This document shows, piece after piece, positions 41,605 to 51,131 of a stretch of 64,000 bases of DNA. Within the stretch, counting starts at the first letter, position 1. Each line of letters starts with the position of its first letter. The notes under the pieces are model-generated. The model was not told where the DNA came from and searched no databases. It was given only the letters and a program-made list of their open reading frames with translations. The translations under genes and the position numbers were made by a program. Origin of the DNA: SHZL01 sp963784425 (GTDB lineage Bacteria > Pseudomonadota > Gammaproteobacteria > Xanthomonadales > SZUA-36); the NCBI GenBank assembly GCA_963784425.1, contig CAWARM010000007.1, positions 280,084-344,083 on the forward strand, read 5' to 3'.

Positions 41605-44112
41605 ATGCAGGTTTCAGCCAAAGAGGACAGAATAATCAAGCTCTTGATTGTAGAATCACCAGCCAAGGCGGCCACCATAAACCGGTATTTGGGCCCCGAT
41701 TTTGAGGTACTGGCCTCGTATGGTCACGTGCGTGATCTGCCATCCAAAGACGGGGCGGTGGATCCGAACAATAACTTTGCCATGACCTATGAGCTCAACG
41801 AGGGCAGTGAAAAGCACGTCAGCAAGATCATCAAGTCGGCCCGCAAGGCCGAAATGGTCTATCTCGCAACTGACCTTGATCGCGAAGGTGAAGCCATTTC
41901 CTGGCACATCTACGAGATTCTCAAGGCAGAAGGCCTGACCGACAAGATTCCGTTTCACCGGGTTGAATTCTCCGAAATCACGGAAAAGGCGATCAAGGAA
42001 GCCGTGGCGCATCCGCGTAGCCTTTCCATGGACCTCGTCAATGCCCAGCAGGCACGGCGCGCCCTGGACCATTTGGTTGGTTTCAGCCTGTCTCCGCTGT
42101 TGTGGAAAAAAATTCAGACCGGCCTGTCTGCGGGGCGGGTGCAAAGCCCGGCACTGCGCCTGATCGTGGAGCGTGAACGCGAGATCGAGGCGTTCATACC
42201 GCAAGAGTACTGGAGCGTTGAGGCGGACATGCAGCATGAGGGGCGTGACTTCATGTCACGGCTGGTCAGGCTGAAAGATGAAACCCTCAAGCAATTTGAT
42301 CTGAACAATGCGCAGCAGTGCCATGCCATCCGTGAACGCCTGCTGCAGGCCTCCGGCGGAAAATTACGCGTGGACCGCGTCACGCGCAAACAGCGCAGTC
42401 GCAGCCCGGCGCCACCGTTCATCACCTCGACTTTGCAGCAGGACGCCGCGCGCAAGCTCCGCTTTTCGGCGCAGCGCACGATGCGCACCGCGCAGTCACT
42501 CTACGAAGGCGTGAAGGTAAAGGGAGAAAGCCAGGGGCTGATCACCTATATGCGTACTGACTCGGTTTCCCTGTCTGGCGACGCTTTGTCGGACCTGCGC
42601 GGGCAAATTCAAAAGATGTACGGCGCCGATTACCTTCCGGCGCAGGCCAATACCTACAAGACCAAGTCAAAGAACGCGCAGGAAGCGCACGAAGCCATTC
42701 GCCCCACCTCGGCGGCGCTCAGGCCCGAAGATGTGAAATCGGTTTTGTCCGATGACCAGTTTCACCTGTACGAATTGATCTGGCAGCGTTCCATGGCGTG
42801 CCAGATGACCAACGCCCTGATTGATACCGTGCAGGTTGAGTTTGATTGTGATGGGGATGCGACCTTCCGCGCCAACGGCTCCGTGGTGGCATTTCCTGGC
42901 TTCCTGGCGGTTTATGAAGAGTCCAGGCCGGAAAGTGAAAGGGAGGTTGAATCCAGTCTGCCTGACATGAACGAAGGCGACATGGTCAACGTGCTGGACA
43001 TCCGTGCGGAGCAGCATTTCACCCAGCCACCCCCGCGTTTTTCCGAGGCCAGCCTGGTCAAGACCCTGGAAGAGTTCGGTATAGGCCGTCCGTCCACCTA
43101 TGCCAGCATCATTCAGACCCTGGTGCGTCGCAAGTATGTCGAACTGGAAAATCGCCGCTTCACGCCTACGGATACGGGCCGGGTCGTGGCACGTTTTCTT
43201 GGCGAACATTTTCGTCCCTACGTCGACTATGAATTTACTGCCCGCATGGAGGATGAACTGGATGCCATTTCGCGCGGCGAGATGGACTGGGTTCCGCCCT
43301 TGCGGGAATTCTGGGAACCGTTCATCGCATTGGTAAAGGAAAAGGAAGAAAGCGTCAGCCGCAAGGACGCCAAGCTGACCCGCGTTCTGGGCATTGACCC
43401 CAAGAGCAATCGCGAAGTATCAGTCCGGCTTGGCCGTTTTGGTCCACATGCCCAGATCGGCACGGTGGAAGAGGAAGAGAAACCCGAGTTCGCCGGCCTG
43501 CGCCCTGGACAAAGTCTTGAGACCATAACCCTTGCGGAAGCGCTGGAGCTGTTCAAGCTGCCCCGCGACGTGGGTGAGACAGAAGAGGGTGAGAAGGTTA
43601 GCGCCAGCATTGGCCGCTTCGGCCCGTACATCCGCTACGGCAGCAAGTACGTGTCCTTGAAGGAAGACGACCCGCATACCATAGAATTACCGCGTGCCCT
43701 GGAATTGATTGCCGCCAAGAAACAGGCCGACCTCGATCGCATCCTGCGGACTTTTCCGGGAACCGACATCCAGATAGTCAAGGGTCGGTGGGGTCCCTTC
43801 ATCACCGATGGCAACAAGAACGCGCGCATGTCCAAGGATCGTGATCCGGCTTCGCTGACTTTGGCCGAGTGTGAAGAAGCACTGGCGGCCGCTCCGGAGA
43901 AGAAGGCCAAGAAAACCGGCAAGAAGGCTGCTGCGAAAAAGGCTGGACAACAGGCGGCGCCAAAAGAGAAGCCCGCGAAGAAGAAGGCTGCAAAGAAAAA
44001 GACCAGGAAGAAAAAGACCAAGGCAAAAAAGGCCAAATCAAAGAAGGCCGGCAGCAAGAAAAAAATCAGCAAGGCAGCCGGTACAACTGAGAGCGCGGAA
44101 AATACGCAATAA
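41605..44112 (+). CDS. topA: DNA topoisomerase I with Lys-rich tail instead of zinc fingers
   Basis: 835 residues from the ATG at 41605 (an upstream in-frame start adds 12 residues). Type IA topoisomerase relaxing negative supercoils. Toprim: KLLIVESPAKAATINRYLG and ATDLDREGEAISWHIYE. Active-site Tyr in LITYMRTDSVSLS. Arginine-rich helix and lid: LSAGRVQSPALRLIVEREREI. The C-terminus contains topoisomerase C-terminal repeats (VRLGRFGPHAQIG, ASIGRFGPYIRYG, VKGRWGPFITDG) and ends in a tail of about 60 residues that is mostly Lys and Ala. The Cys4 zinc ribbons of the E. coli enzyme are absent. Confidence 0.95.
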   Translation: MQVSAKEDRIIKLLIVESPAKAATINRYLGPDFEVLASYGHVRDLPSKDGAVDPNNNFAMTYELNEGSEKHVSKIIKSARKAEMVYLATDLDREGEAISWHIYEILKAEGLTDKIPFHRVEFSEITEKAIKEAVAHPRSLSMDLVNAQQARRALDHLVGFSLSPLLWKKIQTGLSAGRVQSPALRLIVEREREIEAFIPQEYWSVEADMQHEGRDFMSRLVRLKDETLKQFDLNNAQQCHAIRERLLQASGGKLRVDRVTRKQRSRSPAPPFITSTLQQDAARKLRFSAQRTMRTAQSLYEGVKVKGESQGLITYMRTDSVSLSGDALSDLRGQIQKMYGADYLPAQANTYKTKSKNAQEAHEAIRPTSAALRPEDVKSVLSDDQFHLYELIWQRSMACQMTNALIDTVQVEFDCDGDATFRANGSVVAFPGFLAVYEESRPESEREVESSLPDMNEGDMVNVLDIRAEQHFTQPPPRFSEASLVKTLEEFGIGRPSTYASIIQTLVRRKYVELENRRFTPTDTGRVVARFLGEHFRPYVDYEFTARMEDELDAISRGEMDWVPPLREFWEPFIALVKEKEESVSRKDAKLTRVLGIDPKSNREVSVRLGRFGPHAQIGTVEEEEKPEFAGLRPGQSLETITLAEALELFKLPRDVGETEEGEKVSASIGRFGPYIRYGSKYVSLKEDDPHTIELPRALELIAAKKQADLDRILRTFPGTDIQIVKGRWGPFITDGNKNARMSKDRDPASLTLAECEEALAAAPEKKAKKTGKKAAAKKAGQQAAPKEKPAKKKAAKKKTRKKKTKAKKAKSKKAGSKKKISKAAGTTESAENTQ

Positions 44113-44149
44113 TTCTCCGGGAACGGAGCTGACCCATGGTGCTGATGCC

Positions 44150-44800
44150 GTGTTAACAGTCGCGCAAGGTGCGAAATATCTCAGTGCGGGGAAAGTCATT
44201 GCCTATCCAACGGAGGCCGTGTTCGGCCTGGGCTGTGACCCTGCCTGCGAACCGGCGGTCCGCAGGATTCTGCAACTGAAGCAACGCAGCGCTGATGCCG
44301 GGCTGATCCTGGTCGCCGATTGCTGGGAACGCTTCGAATCGTTTGTGCAGCGGGTCGATCCAGTACAACTCGACCAGGCCCTGGCAACCTGGCCGGGTCC
44401 TGTGACCTGGCTGTTTCCCCGCGCACACTCTGTGCCTGACTGGCTGGCCGGCACGCACCCAACCATTGCTATACGCGTGAGTGCTCACGCGACCTGTCGC
44501 GCACTCTGCGCCCGCTTTGCGGGTGCAATCGTTTCGACCAGTGCAAATCCACATGGGGCACCGCCGGCAACCAGTGCCCGGCAGGTGACCAGCTACTTTG
44601 CTGATGCGATCGACGGGATCGTGGAAGGAGCGCTTGGCCGGCAGAATAAGCCCAGCGAGATCCGGGATTTGCAGAGCGGCCGGGTTATCCGGGCACGTGG
44701 CGTGACACGTGGTAATGGGTGCGGCGAACGCGAAGTTCAGCATCAACCGGGTCAAGAACTACCTGCTGGATTTGCAGCAGCGCATCTGTGCATCCATTGA
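44150..44800 (+). CDS. tsaC: L-threonylcarbamoyladenylate synthase (Sua5/YrdC family)
   Basis: About 216 residues from a GTG at 44150. Makes threonylcarbamoyl-AMP for t6A37 of tRNA. Signatures are GKVIAYPTEAVFGLGCDP and LKQRSADAGLILVADCWERF, PGPVTWLFPRA and STSANPHGAPPA. The family usually ends at about SGRVIRARG; here the frame runs 30 residues further, overlapping the 5' end of hemF by 86 bases. The tail is probably translated but not conserved, or a nearby indel removed the true stop. Confidence 0.9.
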   Translation: MLTVAQGAKYLSAGKVIAYPTEAVFGLGCDPACEPAVRRILQLKQRSADAGLILVADCWERFESFVQRVDPVQLDQALATWPGPVTWLFPRAHSVPDWLAGTHPTIAIRVSAHATCRALCARFAGAIVSTSANPHGAPPATSARQVTSYFADAIDGIVEGALGRQNKPSEIRDLQSGRVIRARGVTRGNGCGEREVQHQPGQELPAGFAAAHLCIH

Positions 44801-45677
44801 ACAAGAAGATGGCGAAGCAGGATTCCGCATCGACCACTGGCAAAAGGACAGCGGCGATCTTTCGCCCGGGTCCATATCTGGAGGCGGGGGGCAGAGTCGT
44901 GTGTTGCGCAACGGCCGCGTGTTTGAGCAGGCTGGCGTGAATTTTTCACATGTCAGCGGCGGAAATCTTCCGGCATCAGCCACCGCATCAAGGCCCGAGC
45001 TTTCCGGTCGGAGCTTCCAGGCTCTGGGTGTTTCCCTGGTCATACACCCGCATAACCCGCATGTGCCCACCTGCCACGCAAATGTCCGCCTGCTGGTGGC
45101 CGAAAAAGCCGGGCAGCCGGACGTATGGTGGTTTGGTGGCGGGTACGACCTGACGCCCTACTATCCAGTGCTGGAAGATGTCATCGAGTGGCACAACACC
45201 GCACGGGCAGCCTGCGTGCCCTTTGGTGAAGAGGTCTATCCCCGCTACAAAGACTGGTGTGACCGGTATTTTTTCCTCAAGCACCGCCAGGAAACCCGCG
45301 GCGTGGGCGGGCTGTTTTTCGACGACCTCAGCGAATGGGGTTTTGAGCGCTGCTTCGACTTTCAGCAGGCTGTGGGCAATTCATTTCTGCACGCCTACCT
45401 GCCCATAGTGCAGCGTCGCAAGGACACCGCCTGGACCGATGCACAGCGGCAGTTTCAGCTTTATCGGCGCGGTCGCTACGTTGAATTCAATCTTGTTTAC
45501 GACCGTGGAACCCTGTTTGGGCTGCAGTCCGGCGGACGTACCGAATCCATCCTCATGTCCCTGCCACCGCTGGTGCGCTGGGAGTACGACTGGAAACCGC
45601 AAGCAGGCAGCGCGGAGGAAGCGCTTTATCGTGACTTCCTGAAACCCCGGGACTGGCTGGGGATTCAGGGCCGGTAA
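44715..45677 (+). CDS. hemF: Oxygen-dependent coproporphyrinogen III oxidase
   Basis: 320 residues from the ATG at 44715 (GTG at 44709 also possible). Converts coproporphyrinogen III to protoporphyrinogen IX with O2 in the cytosol. Signatures: GGGGQSRVLRNGRVFEQAGV, NFSHVSG, HPHNPHVPTCHANVR, WWFGGGYDLTPYYP, HRQETRGVGGLFFDDL and RGRYVEFNLVYDRGTLFGLQ. Order tsaC-hemF-(aroE nearby) is standard. The 3' end overlaps the convergent NTF2-like gene by 13 bases. Confidence 0.95.
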   Translation: MGAANAKFSINRVKNYLLDLQQRICASIEQEDGEAGFRIDHWQKDSGDLSPGSISGGGGQSRVLRNGRVFEQAGVNFSHVSGGNLPASATASRPELSGRSFQALGVSLVIHPHNPHVPTCHANVRLLVAEKAGQPDVWWFGGGYDLTPYYPVLEDVIEWHNTARAACVPFGEEVYPRYKDWCDRYFFLKHRQETRGVGGLFFDDLSEWGFERCFDFQQAVGNSFLHAYLPIVQRRKDTAWTDAQRQFQLYRRGRYVEFNLVYDRGTLFGLQSGGRTESILMSLPPLVRWEYDWKPQAGSAEEALYRDFLKPRDWLGIQGR

Positions 45678-46135
45678 GCAGCAGGGATCGGGTTGTCAGG
45701 AGTCTCGTTGTCCCAAAACACGTTGACTATCCACCAGCGTCCGTCTTTTTGCAGTAGCTGGATGCTGTTGATGCCGGTCATGAATGCCTTACCTTCTTTT
45801 TCCCAGCGGCACTCATAGGTGCTGAACGCCTGGACTATCTTGCCGAACACGTCCATCCGGCGCGCCACTTCGACTTCGTAAAAGTCCTTGTCTGCAAACA
45901 GGGGTTTTGCGCCAACGATCCAGCCTTCGATGTCCAGTATGTGCAGGCCATGCTCGCCGTTGGCTCGCATGCCCGTGGGAATAAGGCGTGCACCCGGCAG
46001 ATACAAGCCGCGGATGGCATCCCAATCGCGCCCGCCCCTGGGGCCGGATATCAGGCGATACATACTCTTGATGATATGGTCCGGTGTAGATACGTCGGGC
46101 GGATTTGGGGCGGTTTTCTGCGGAGATGGGTTCAT
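45665..46135 (-). CDS. NTF2/SnoaL-like fold protein
   Basis: 156 residues of the NTF2-like fold. HIIKSMYRLISGPRGGRDWD, then IRGLYLPGARLIP, and the late strand DGRWWIVNVFWDNETPDNPI are typical of uncharacterised SnoaL-like proteins. No enzyme-specific residues can be assigned. Its start overlaps the stop of the SGNH-hydrolase gene as ATGA, so the two are co-transcribed. Confidence 0.8.
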   Translation of the reverse strand: MNPSPQKTAPNPPDVSTPDHIIKSMYRLISGPRGGRDWDAIRGLYLPGARLIPTGMRANGEHGLHILDIEGWIVGAKPLFADKDFYEVEVARRMDVFGKIVQAFSTYECRWEKEGKAFMTGINSIQLLQKDGRWWIVNVFWDNETPDNPIPAAYRP

Positions 46136-46905
46136 GTTTTTTGGCCTTCCTGCCGGGTTCCGGTCTGATTATAGCCCTGCAAACGCTCCACCAATCCAGT
46201 TGCCCAGGCCGCGTAACTGGGTCCCGAGGGATGAAACCCATCTGCACAGAAGCCGTGTTCCTGTGGATTGATTTCAGTTGCGATGTGCAGCATGAGGTGT
46301 TGCGAAGCGAGCAATGTGGCCGCTATCCGGTCGAGTATGCGGGCGCGGATTCCCAATGCCATGCGCAGAGGTTGCGGGGGCAAGGGAAACTTGTCCATGG
46401 GCGGCAAGCCGGCAAATACCAGCAGGGCATGTGGCCACTTCGAACGAATGGTTTGGAACAACAGCGTCAGGCGCTGGCGCCACAGCCGGGTTGATGTGAG
46501 GCCGGTTACATCATTGACCCCTATGGACAGCAGGACAATGTCGGGCGCTTGCTCCGGGTCGAACTCCGCCAGGCGCGACAACAGGCTGTTCAAATCAGCA
46601 CCGTTCACTCCCGCGCTGCTCCAGGCCACCGGGCAATCCCGGTCTGCTGACAATGCCCTGGCAAACTGTGCCGGCAAGGCCTGCAGCTGATGCCCGGCAC
46701 CGATGCCGGCAATGATGGAATCACCGGCCGCGAGCACGGTCAGGGCAGGAAAGCCGTCTCCGCATTGCCCGTGCGTGTCGCCGGGAGGTGGTGGTAGTCT
46801 CAGCGCCTGGCGGCGCAGCCATAATCCCTGCACAGCGCAAATGGGCAAAAGCAGCCAGAACGCTACTGTGCCAACGCCTTGCGACACGCTTTGCTGAAAG
46901 GGCAT
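46132..46905 (-). CDS. SGNH/GDSL-type esterase
   Basis: 257 residues. An N-terminal hydrophobic segment (VGTVAFWLLLPICAVQGLWL) serves as membrane anchor or signal. Catalytic blocks are visible: block I AAGDSIIAGIG (Ser nucleophile), block II Gly in SSAGVNGADL, block III LSIGVNDVTGL and block V DGFHPSGPSY (Asp/His). It is likely a periplasmic lipase or deacylase; substrate unknown. The gene ends against the NTF2-like start. Confidence 0.85.
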   Translation of the reverse strand: MPFQQSVSQGVGTVAFWLLLPICAVQGLWLRRQALRLPPPPGDTHGQCGDGFPALTVLAAGDSIIAGIGAGHQLQALPAQFARALSADRDCPVAWSSAGVNGADLNSLLSRLAEFDPEQAPDIVLLSIGVNDVTGLTSTRLWRQRLTLLFQTIRSKWPHALLVFAGLPPMDKFPLPPQPLRMALGIRARILDRIAATLLASQHLMLHIATEINPQEHGFCADGFHPSGPSYAAWATGLVERLQGYNQTGTRQEGQKT

Positions 46906-46917
46906 CTCCCATCCCGC

Positions 46918-47084
46918 CTAGTGGCCTGTAACAGAGAGAGCGGAAGAGGGATCGCGAAGGGATGGCGGTGGCTGGCGCCGGTCTGGAGCGAGGTTGATAG
47001 CCATAGCTATCGGCCGAGCGAAGATCAAGCGAGGCGCCGCCAGAACCAGCGAGCTGCTTTCGATTTCTCTGTTACAGGCCACTA
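46918..47084. repeat. 167-bp imperfect palindrome with perfect 20-bp terminal inverted repeats
   Basis: The outer arms CTAGTGGCCTGTAACAGAGA (46918-46937) and its exact reverse complement (47065-47084) enclose about 127 bases that also fold on themselves: GATAGC/GCTATC around the centre, GGCGCC on both sides, and GGCGG/CCGCC. The right end supplies the TAG stop of polA. No ORF of note lies inside. It could be a MITE-like element or a large bidirectional transcription-stopping structure. Confidence 0.75.
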
Positions 47085-49772
47085 GTGGGCGGTATCCCAG
47101 TCCGGACCGAAACCGGTATCAACCACCAGGGGGACCTGCAAGTCTGCCGCGGCTGACATGCGCGCAACCACTCCTTCTTTTAGCTGGCCCAGTTGGTCCT
47201 CGGGAACCTCGAACACGAGTTCGTCATGCACCTGCATGACCAGCTTGGCCTCTGCACCAGTGCTTTGCAGCCAGTGATCGACCGTGATCATGGCACGCTT
47301 GATGATGTCGGCAGCGGTGCCCTGCATGGGCGCATTGATCGCCGCCCGTTCCGCACCCTGCCGGCGTTGCATATTGCTGGCATTGATGTCGGGAAGAAAA
47401 AGCCGCCGGCCAAAAAGGGTTTCAACGTAGCCCCGGTCGCGGGCCTGCTGCCGTGTTTTTTCCATGAACTGTTGCACGTTTGGATAGCGCAGGAAATAGG
47501 TATCCATGTATTTCTGCGCGTCCGCCCGCCCGATGCTGAGCTGGCGTGCCAGGCCAAACGCCGACATGCCGTACATCAGGCCGAAGTTGATCGCTTTCGC
47601 TGCACGCCGCTGATCGCCGGTTACGGCGCCGTAGTCCGCGCCAAAGACCTCTGCGGCGGTGGCCTGGTGCACATCGACTCCTTCACGAAAGGCTTTGAGC
47701 AAACCCGCATCACCGGACAGGTGCGCCATGATGCGCAATTCTATCTGCGAGTAATCACACGCCATGATCAGCCAGCCGGGCGGTGCTATGAAAGCCTGCC
47801 GGATGCGCCTGCCCTGGGGAGTACGGATGGGGATGTTCTGCAGATTCGGGTCGGTGGAGGAAAGCCTGCCGGTCGCAGCCACTGCCTGGTGATAGGACGT
47901 GTGCACCCGCCCGGTGCGTGGGTTGATCTGTTCCGGCAAGCGGTCGGTGTAGGTGGATTTCAGTTTTGACAGTGAGCGGTATTCAAGGATCAACTTCGGC
48001 AGTTCATAGTTTTCGGCCAGCTCCTGCAAAACGTCCTCAGCGGTGGAGGGCTGGCCCTTGGGGGTTTTGCGCGTGACCGGCAGTCCTTGCTTCTCAAACA
48101 GTATCTGTTGCAGTTGTAAGGGTGAGCCGAGGTTGAAGGTTTGGCCGGCAGCCCTGTATGCATCCTGCTCGAGTTGATGTATCTGCTTGCTCAGTTCGGC
48201 ACTTTGCCGGCCCAGCACTGCACCGTCGATCAATACCCCATGCTGCTCCATGCGTGCGAGCACCGGGACCAGGGGAATTTCAATGTCCGTCAGGACGCTG
48301 GCCAGGGCAGGCTCCTGTTGCAGGAGCGGCCACAAGTGTTCATGCAAGCGCAGGGTAATGTCGGCATCCTCCGCCGCATAATGTCCGGCCGTTTCGATGG
48401 GTACTTCGCTGAACAGGATCTGTTTGCTGCCCTTTCCGGCAACGTCTTCGTAATGCACGGTCCTGTAACTCAGGTACTTGAGCGCCAGCGAGTCCATGTC
48501 GTGGCGGCTGCCGGTACTGTTGAGCACGTAGGATTCCAGCATGGTGTCGTATGCGACGCCCTGCAGGGCCACCCCGTAATTGGACAGCACGTTCATGTCG
48601 TACTTGATGTGCTGACCTACCTTGGGCAGCGCCGCATCCTGCAGCACGGGCCTGAGCTTCTCGATTGCCACGTCACGCTCAAGTTGCTGCGGTACGCCCG
48701 GGTAGTTGTGGGCCACGGGAATGTAAAAAGCAGATCCCGCCTGCACGGAAAAACTCAAACCCACCAGTTCCGCCTGCATGGAATCGAGGCTGGTGGTTTC
48801 GGTGTCAACGGCGATCAGCTTGGCCTGGCCTAGCAGTTCAATCAGGTGTTCCAGGTCCGCCAGCGAAAAAACCGTGCGATAGTTTGCCTGTGCCGGTCTT
48901 TCATGTGCTTTGTTCTCGGCGTCCATCTCTTTCAGCCAACTGCTGAACTCATAGCGCCGCAGGGCCGCCAGCAAAGCCGGTTTATCCACCGCCTGTCGCG
49001 CCAGGGCACCTGGGGACGTATCCAGGCTCACTTCCCTGCGAATGGTTGCGAGGTTGCGCGACAGGGGCAGGATGTCCAGCGCTGCGCGCAGGTTTTCGCC
49101 CACTTTGCCACCCACCTCCTGCGCATGCTGCATCAACTGGTCCAGCGATCCATAGTCTTCCAGCCACTTCGCGGCAGTTTTGGGCCCGCACTTGTCCACG
49201 CCCGGAATGTTGTCTGACTTGTCCCCGGTCAGTGCCAGGAAGTCGATGAACTGTTGTGGGGACACTCCAAATTTTTCCTTTACCCCCGCACGGTCGAGGC
49301 GCGTGTCCGTCATGGTGTTGACCAGCGTGGTCTGATCACTGACCAGTTGGGCCAGGTCCTTGTCGCCGGTGGAGATAATGCAAGACATACCCTGCTCTTC
49401 CGCCATGCGGGAAAGAGTACCGATCACGTCATCGGCCTCAACACCTGGCACCTGCAGGATGGGCAGGCCCAGCACGCGCGTGAAATCCAGAATGGCTTCA
49501 ACCTGGCTGGCAAGCTCGGCGGGCATGGGGGGGCGGTTGGCTTTGTAGTCGGCGTAGAGCTCATGTCGGAAGGTCGGCCCCCTGGCATCGAAGACAATGG
49601 CAATATGAGAAGGATCGTCTTCGTTCAAAATCCGGCGCAGCATGTTGGCAACGCCCAGTAATGCGCCGGTTGGCTCGCCACGGCTGTTGGTCAGATTCGG
49701 CAGTGCGTGGAACGCCCGGTACAAATAGGACGAGCCGTCAACCAGGTACAAAGTATTTTTTTTTGCCATCAT
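47082..49772 (-). CDS. polA: DNA polymerase I
   Basis: 896 residues from the ATG at 49772. The 5'-3' exonuclease domain has YLVDGSSYLYRAFHALPNL and GVEADDVIGTL; the 3'-5' proofreading domain keeps its DxE (AVDTETTSLDSMQAELVG), so it is probably active. The polymerase domain shows ACDYSQIELRIMAHLSGD, KAINFGLMYGMSAFGLA and MQVHDELVFEVPE. It fills Okazaki and repair gaps. The stop codon lies within the right arm of a 167-bp palindrome. Confidence 0.96.
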   Translation of the reverse strand: MMAKKNTLYLVDGSSYLYRAFHALPNLTNSRGEPTGALLGVANMLRRILNEDDPSHIAIVFDARGPTFRHELYADYKANRPPMPAELASQVEAILDFTRVLGLPILQVPGVEADDVIGTLSRMAEEQGMSCIISTGDKDLAQLVSDQTTLVNTMTDTRLDRAGVKEKFGVSPQQFIDFLALTGDKSDNIPGVDKCGPKTAAKWLEDYGSLDQLMQHAQEVGGKVGENLRAALDILPLSRNLATIRREVSLDTSPGALARQAVDKPALLAALRRYEFSSWLKEMDAENKAHERPAQANYRTVFSLADLEHLIELLGQAKLIAVDTETTSLDSMQAELVGLSFSVQAGSAFYIPVAHNYPGVPQQLERDVAIEKLRPVLQDAALPKVGQHIKYDMNVLSNYGVALQGVAYDTMLESYVLNSTGSRHDMDSLALKYLSYRTVHYEDVAGKGSKQILFSEVPIETAGHYAAEDADITLRLHEHLWPLLQQEPALASVLTDIEIPLVPVLARMEQHGVLIDGAVLGRQSAELSKQIHQLEQDAYRAAGQTFNLGSPLQLQQILFEKQGLPVTRKTPKGQPSTAEDVLQELAENYELPKLILEYRSLSKLKSTYTDRLPEQINPRTGRVHTSYHQAVAATGRLSSTDPNLQNIPIRTPQGRRIRQAFIAPPGWLIMACDYSQIELRIMAHLSGDAGLLKAFREGVDVHQATAAEVFGADYGAVTGDQRRAAKAINFGLMYGMSAFGLARQLSIGRADAQKYMDTYFLRYPNVQQFMEKTRQQARDRGYVETLFGRRLFLPDINASNMQRRQGAERAAINAPMQGTAADIIKRAMITVDHWLQSTGAEAKLVMQVHDELVFEVPEDQLGQLKEGVVARMSAAADLQVPLVVDTGFGPDWDTAH

Positions 49773-49885
49773 CAGCTTGTGATCAGTTGAATCCAATTCA
49801 GGTCTGGTATTATGAAACCGTGGGGACCATCGAAGCAGAGCGTGTGCGCTGCGGGTCCAGTTTAACCCAGCAGGAGGGGAATAAA

Positions 49886-50299
49886 ATGTTGCGTCCGGAG
49901 ATGGTCAGCTTGTGGCTCAGCTCACGGCCCGGTGCGTGGCCTGCTAAAGGGCTGCCATGGATGTTCGCAGCCCTGGTGGGACTCTCATTGCCGCTTTGTG
50001 CTCAGGACGATCTCGAAGTGCCACCGCCAATCCCTCCGGTCGATGCCAAAGAGCGGCCCTTGCCCCCCAAGGTCGAGGGTGAGGCGATCGAACCCTCCGT
50101 CACAATCCGGGAAGAAGAAGACAAAACGGTCGAGGAGTACCGTTACAACGGCCAGATTTACATGGTCAAGGTCACGCCCAAAGTAGGCCTGCCTTACTAC
50201 CTCATCGATGAAAACGGCGATGGTATTCTTGAGGCGAACCCGAACAAGGGATTGGCACCCGTCACTCCGGTGTATTGGAAAGTGAAGGAGTGGGACTAA
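49886..50299 (+). CDS. DUF2782 domain-containing exported protein
   Basis: 137 residues from the ATG at 49886, with CAGGAGGGGA upstream. A hydrophobic leader (GLPWMFAALVGLSLPLCAQ) marks export. The conserved part is IREEEDKTVEEYRYNGQIYM and KVTPKVGLPYYLIDENGDG. DUF2782 genes are typically divergent from polA in gammaproteobacteria, as here (about 110 bases between starts). Function unknown. Confidence 0.87.
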   Translation: MLRPEMVSLWLSSRPGAWPAKGLPWMFAALVGLSLPLCAQDDLEVPPPIPPVDAKERPLPPKVEGEAIEPSVTIREEEDKTVEEYRYNGQIYMVKVTPKVGLPYYLIDENGDGILEANPNKGLAPVTPVYWKVKEWD

Positions 50300-50303
50300 G
50301 TCG

Positions 50304-51131
50304 CTAAGCCATCAGGCGCAGTCGCTGCAGCACCGCTTGGGTTTCCGGCTGGCTGCCGGTCCATAAAGCAAACGAGATAGCCGCCTGTTCCACCAGCATT
50401 CCCAGGCCATCCTGGTAATCGATGCCCCGGGCAGAACAATGCGTGCGCAAAGGACTCGCCGCCTGGCCATAGTTGAGGTCGTAACAGAAAGCGCCACTGC
50501 TGAACAGTGAGGCCGGCAAGTCGGGAACCTGGCCGGCATGCCCCAGCGATGTCGCATTGATGATCAGGTCAAATTCACCCTGTTGCGCCAGTGCGTCCGC
50601 AGCGCAGGAAGACACGGTGCCGAACGAACTGAAACGCCGTGCCAGGTCTGCGGCACGTCTCTCGTTACGGTTGGAAATCACGATCATGGCCGGTTCCTGG
50701 TCCAGTAAGTCACCAAGAATTCCCGCCACTGCCCCTCCCGCTCCTGCAATAAGAATGCGGCTACCGGTCAAAGGCCGACCCTGGCCGCGGGCCAGGCAAC
50801 GCGCCAGGTCACACAGCAGCCCACGTCCATCGGTGTTGTCGGCCAGCCAGTCTTGCCGGCTCCGAAAAACCAGGGTATTTGCCGCCTGCGCACGTTCTGC
50901 GGCCGGACTGCGCTCCTGTGCCAGTTCCCAGGCTTCATGTTTCAGGGGTATCGTCACATTGCACCCGGCCCCGCCCGCATCCGCAAGGGCAGCGGCGCTG
51001 CGGCCGAGGCCTCCGGCCGCGGTTTCTATCGCCTGATAGTCAATACCGATGCCGCATTGTTGTCCAAATTGCCGGTGTATGGAGGGTGACAGTGAATGCG
51101 CCACCGGCGTGCCAAATACGGCAAGCCGCAT
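50304..51131 (-). CDS. aroE: Shikimate dehydrogenase
   Basis: 275 residues from the ATG at 51131. Reduces 3-dehydroshikimate with NADPH in aromatic amino-acid synthesis. Substrate site: VAHSLSPSIHRQF and the catalytic Lys in CNVTIPLKHEA with Asp in NTDGRGLLCDL. NADP fold: LIAGAGGAVAGILGDLLD and SNRNERRAADLA. The start overlaps the hemB stop by one base (TGATG), so it is coupled to hemB. Confidence 0.95.
   Translation of the reverse strand: MRLAVFGTPVAHSLSPSIHRQFGQQCGIGIDYQAIETAAGGLGRSAAALADAGGAGCNVTIPLKHEAWELAQERSPAAERAQAANTLVFRSRQDWLADNTDGRGLLCDLARCLARGQGRPLTGSRILIAGAGGAVAGILGDLLDQEPAMIVISNRNERRAADLARRFSSFGTVSSCAADALAQQGEFDLIINATSLGHAGQVPDLPASLFSSGAFCYDLNYGQAASPLRTHCSARGIDYQDGLGMLVEQAAISFALWTGSQPETQAVLQRLRLMA

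Noticed and set aside
43871..44149. Longer tsaC reading frame starting inside topA
   Set aside because: The first 90 residues are the shifted-frame translation of the topA Lys-rich tail and have no similarity to the Sua5/YrdC family.
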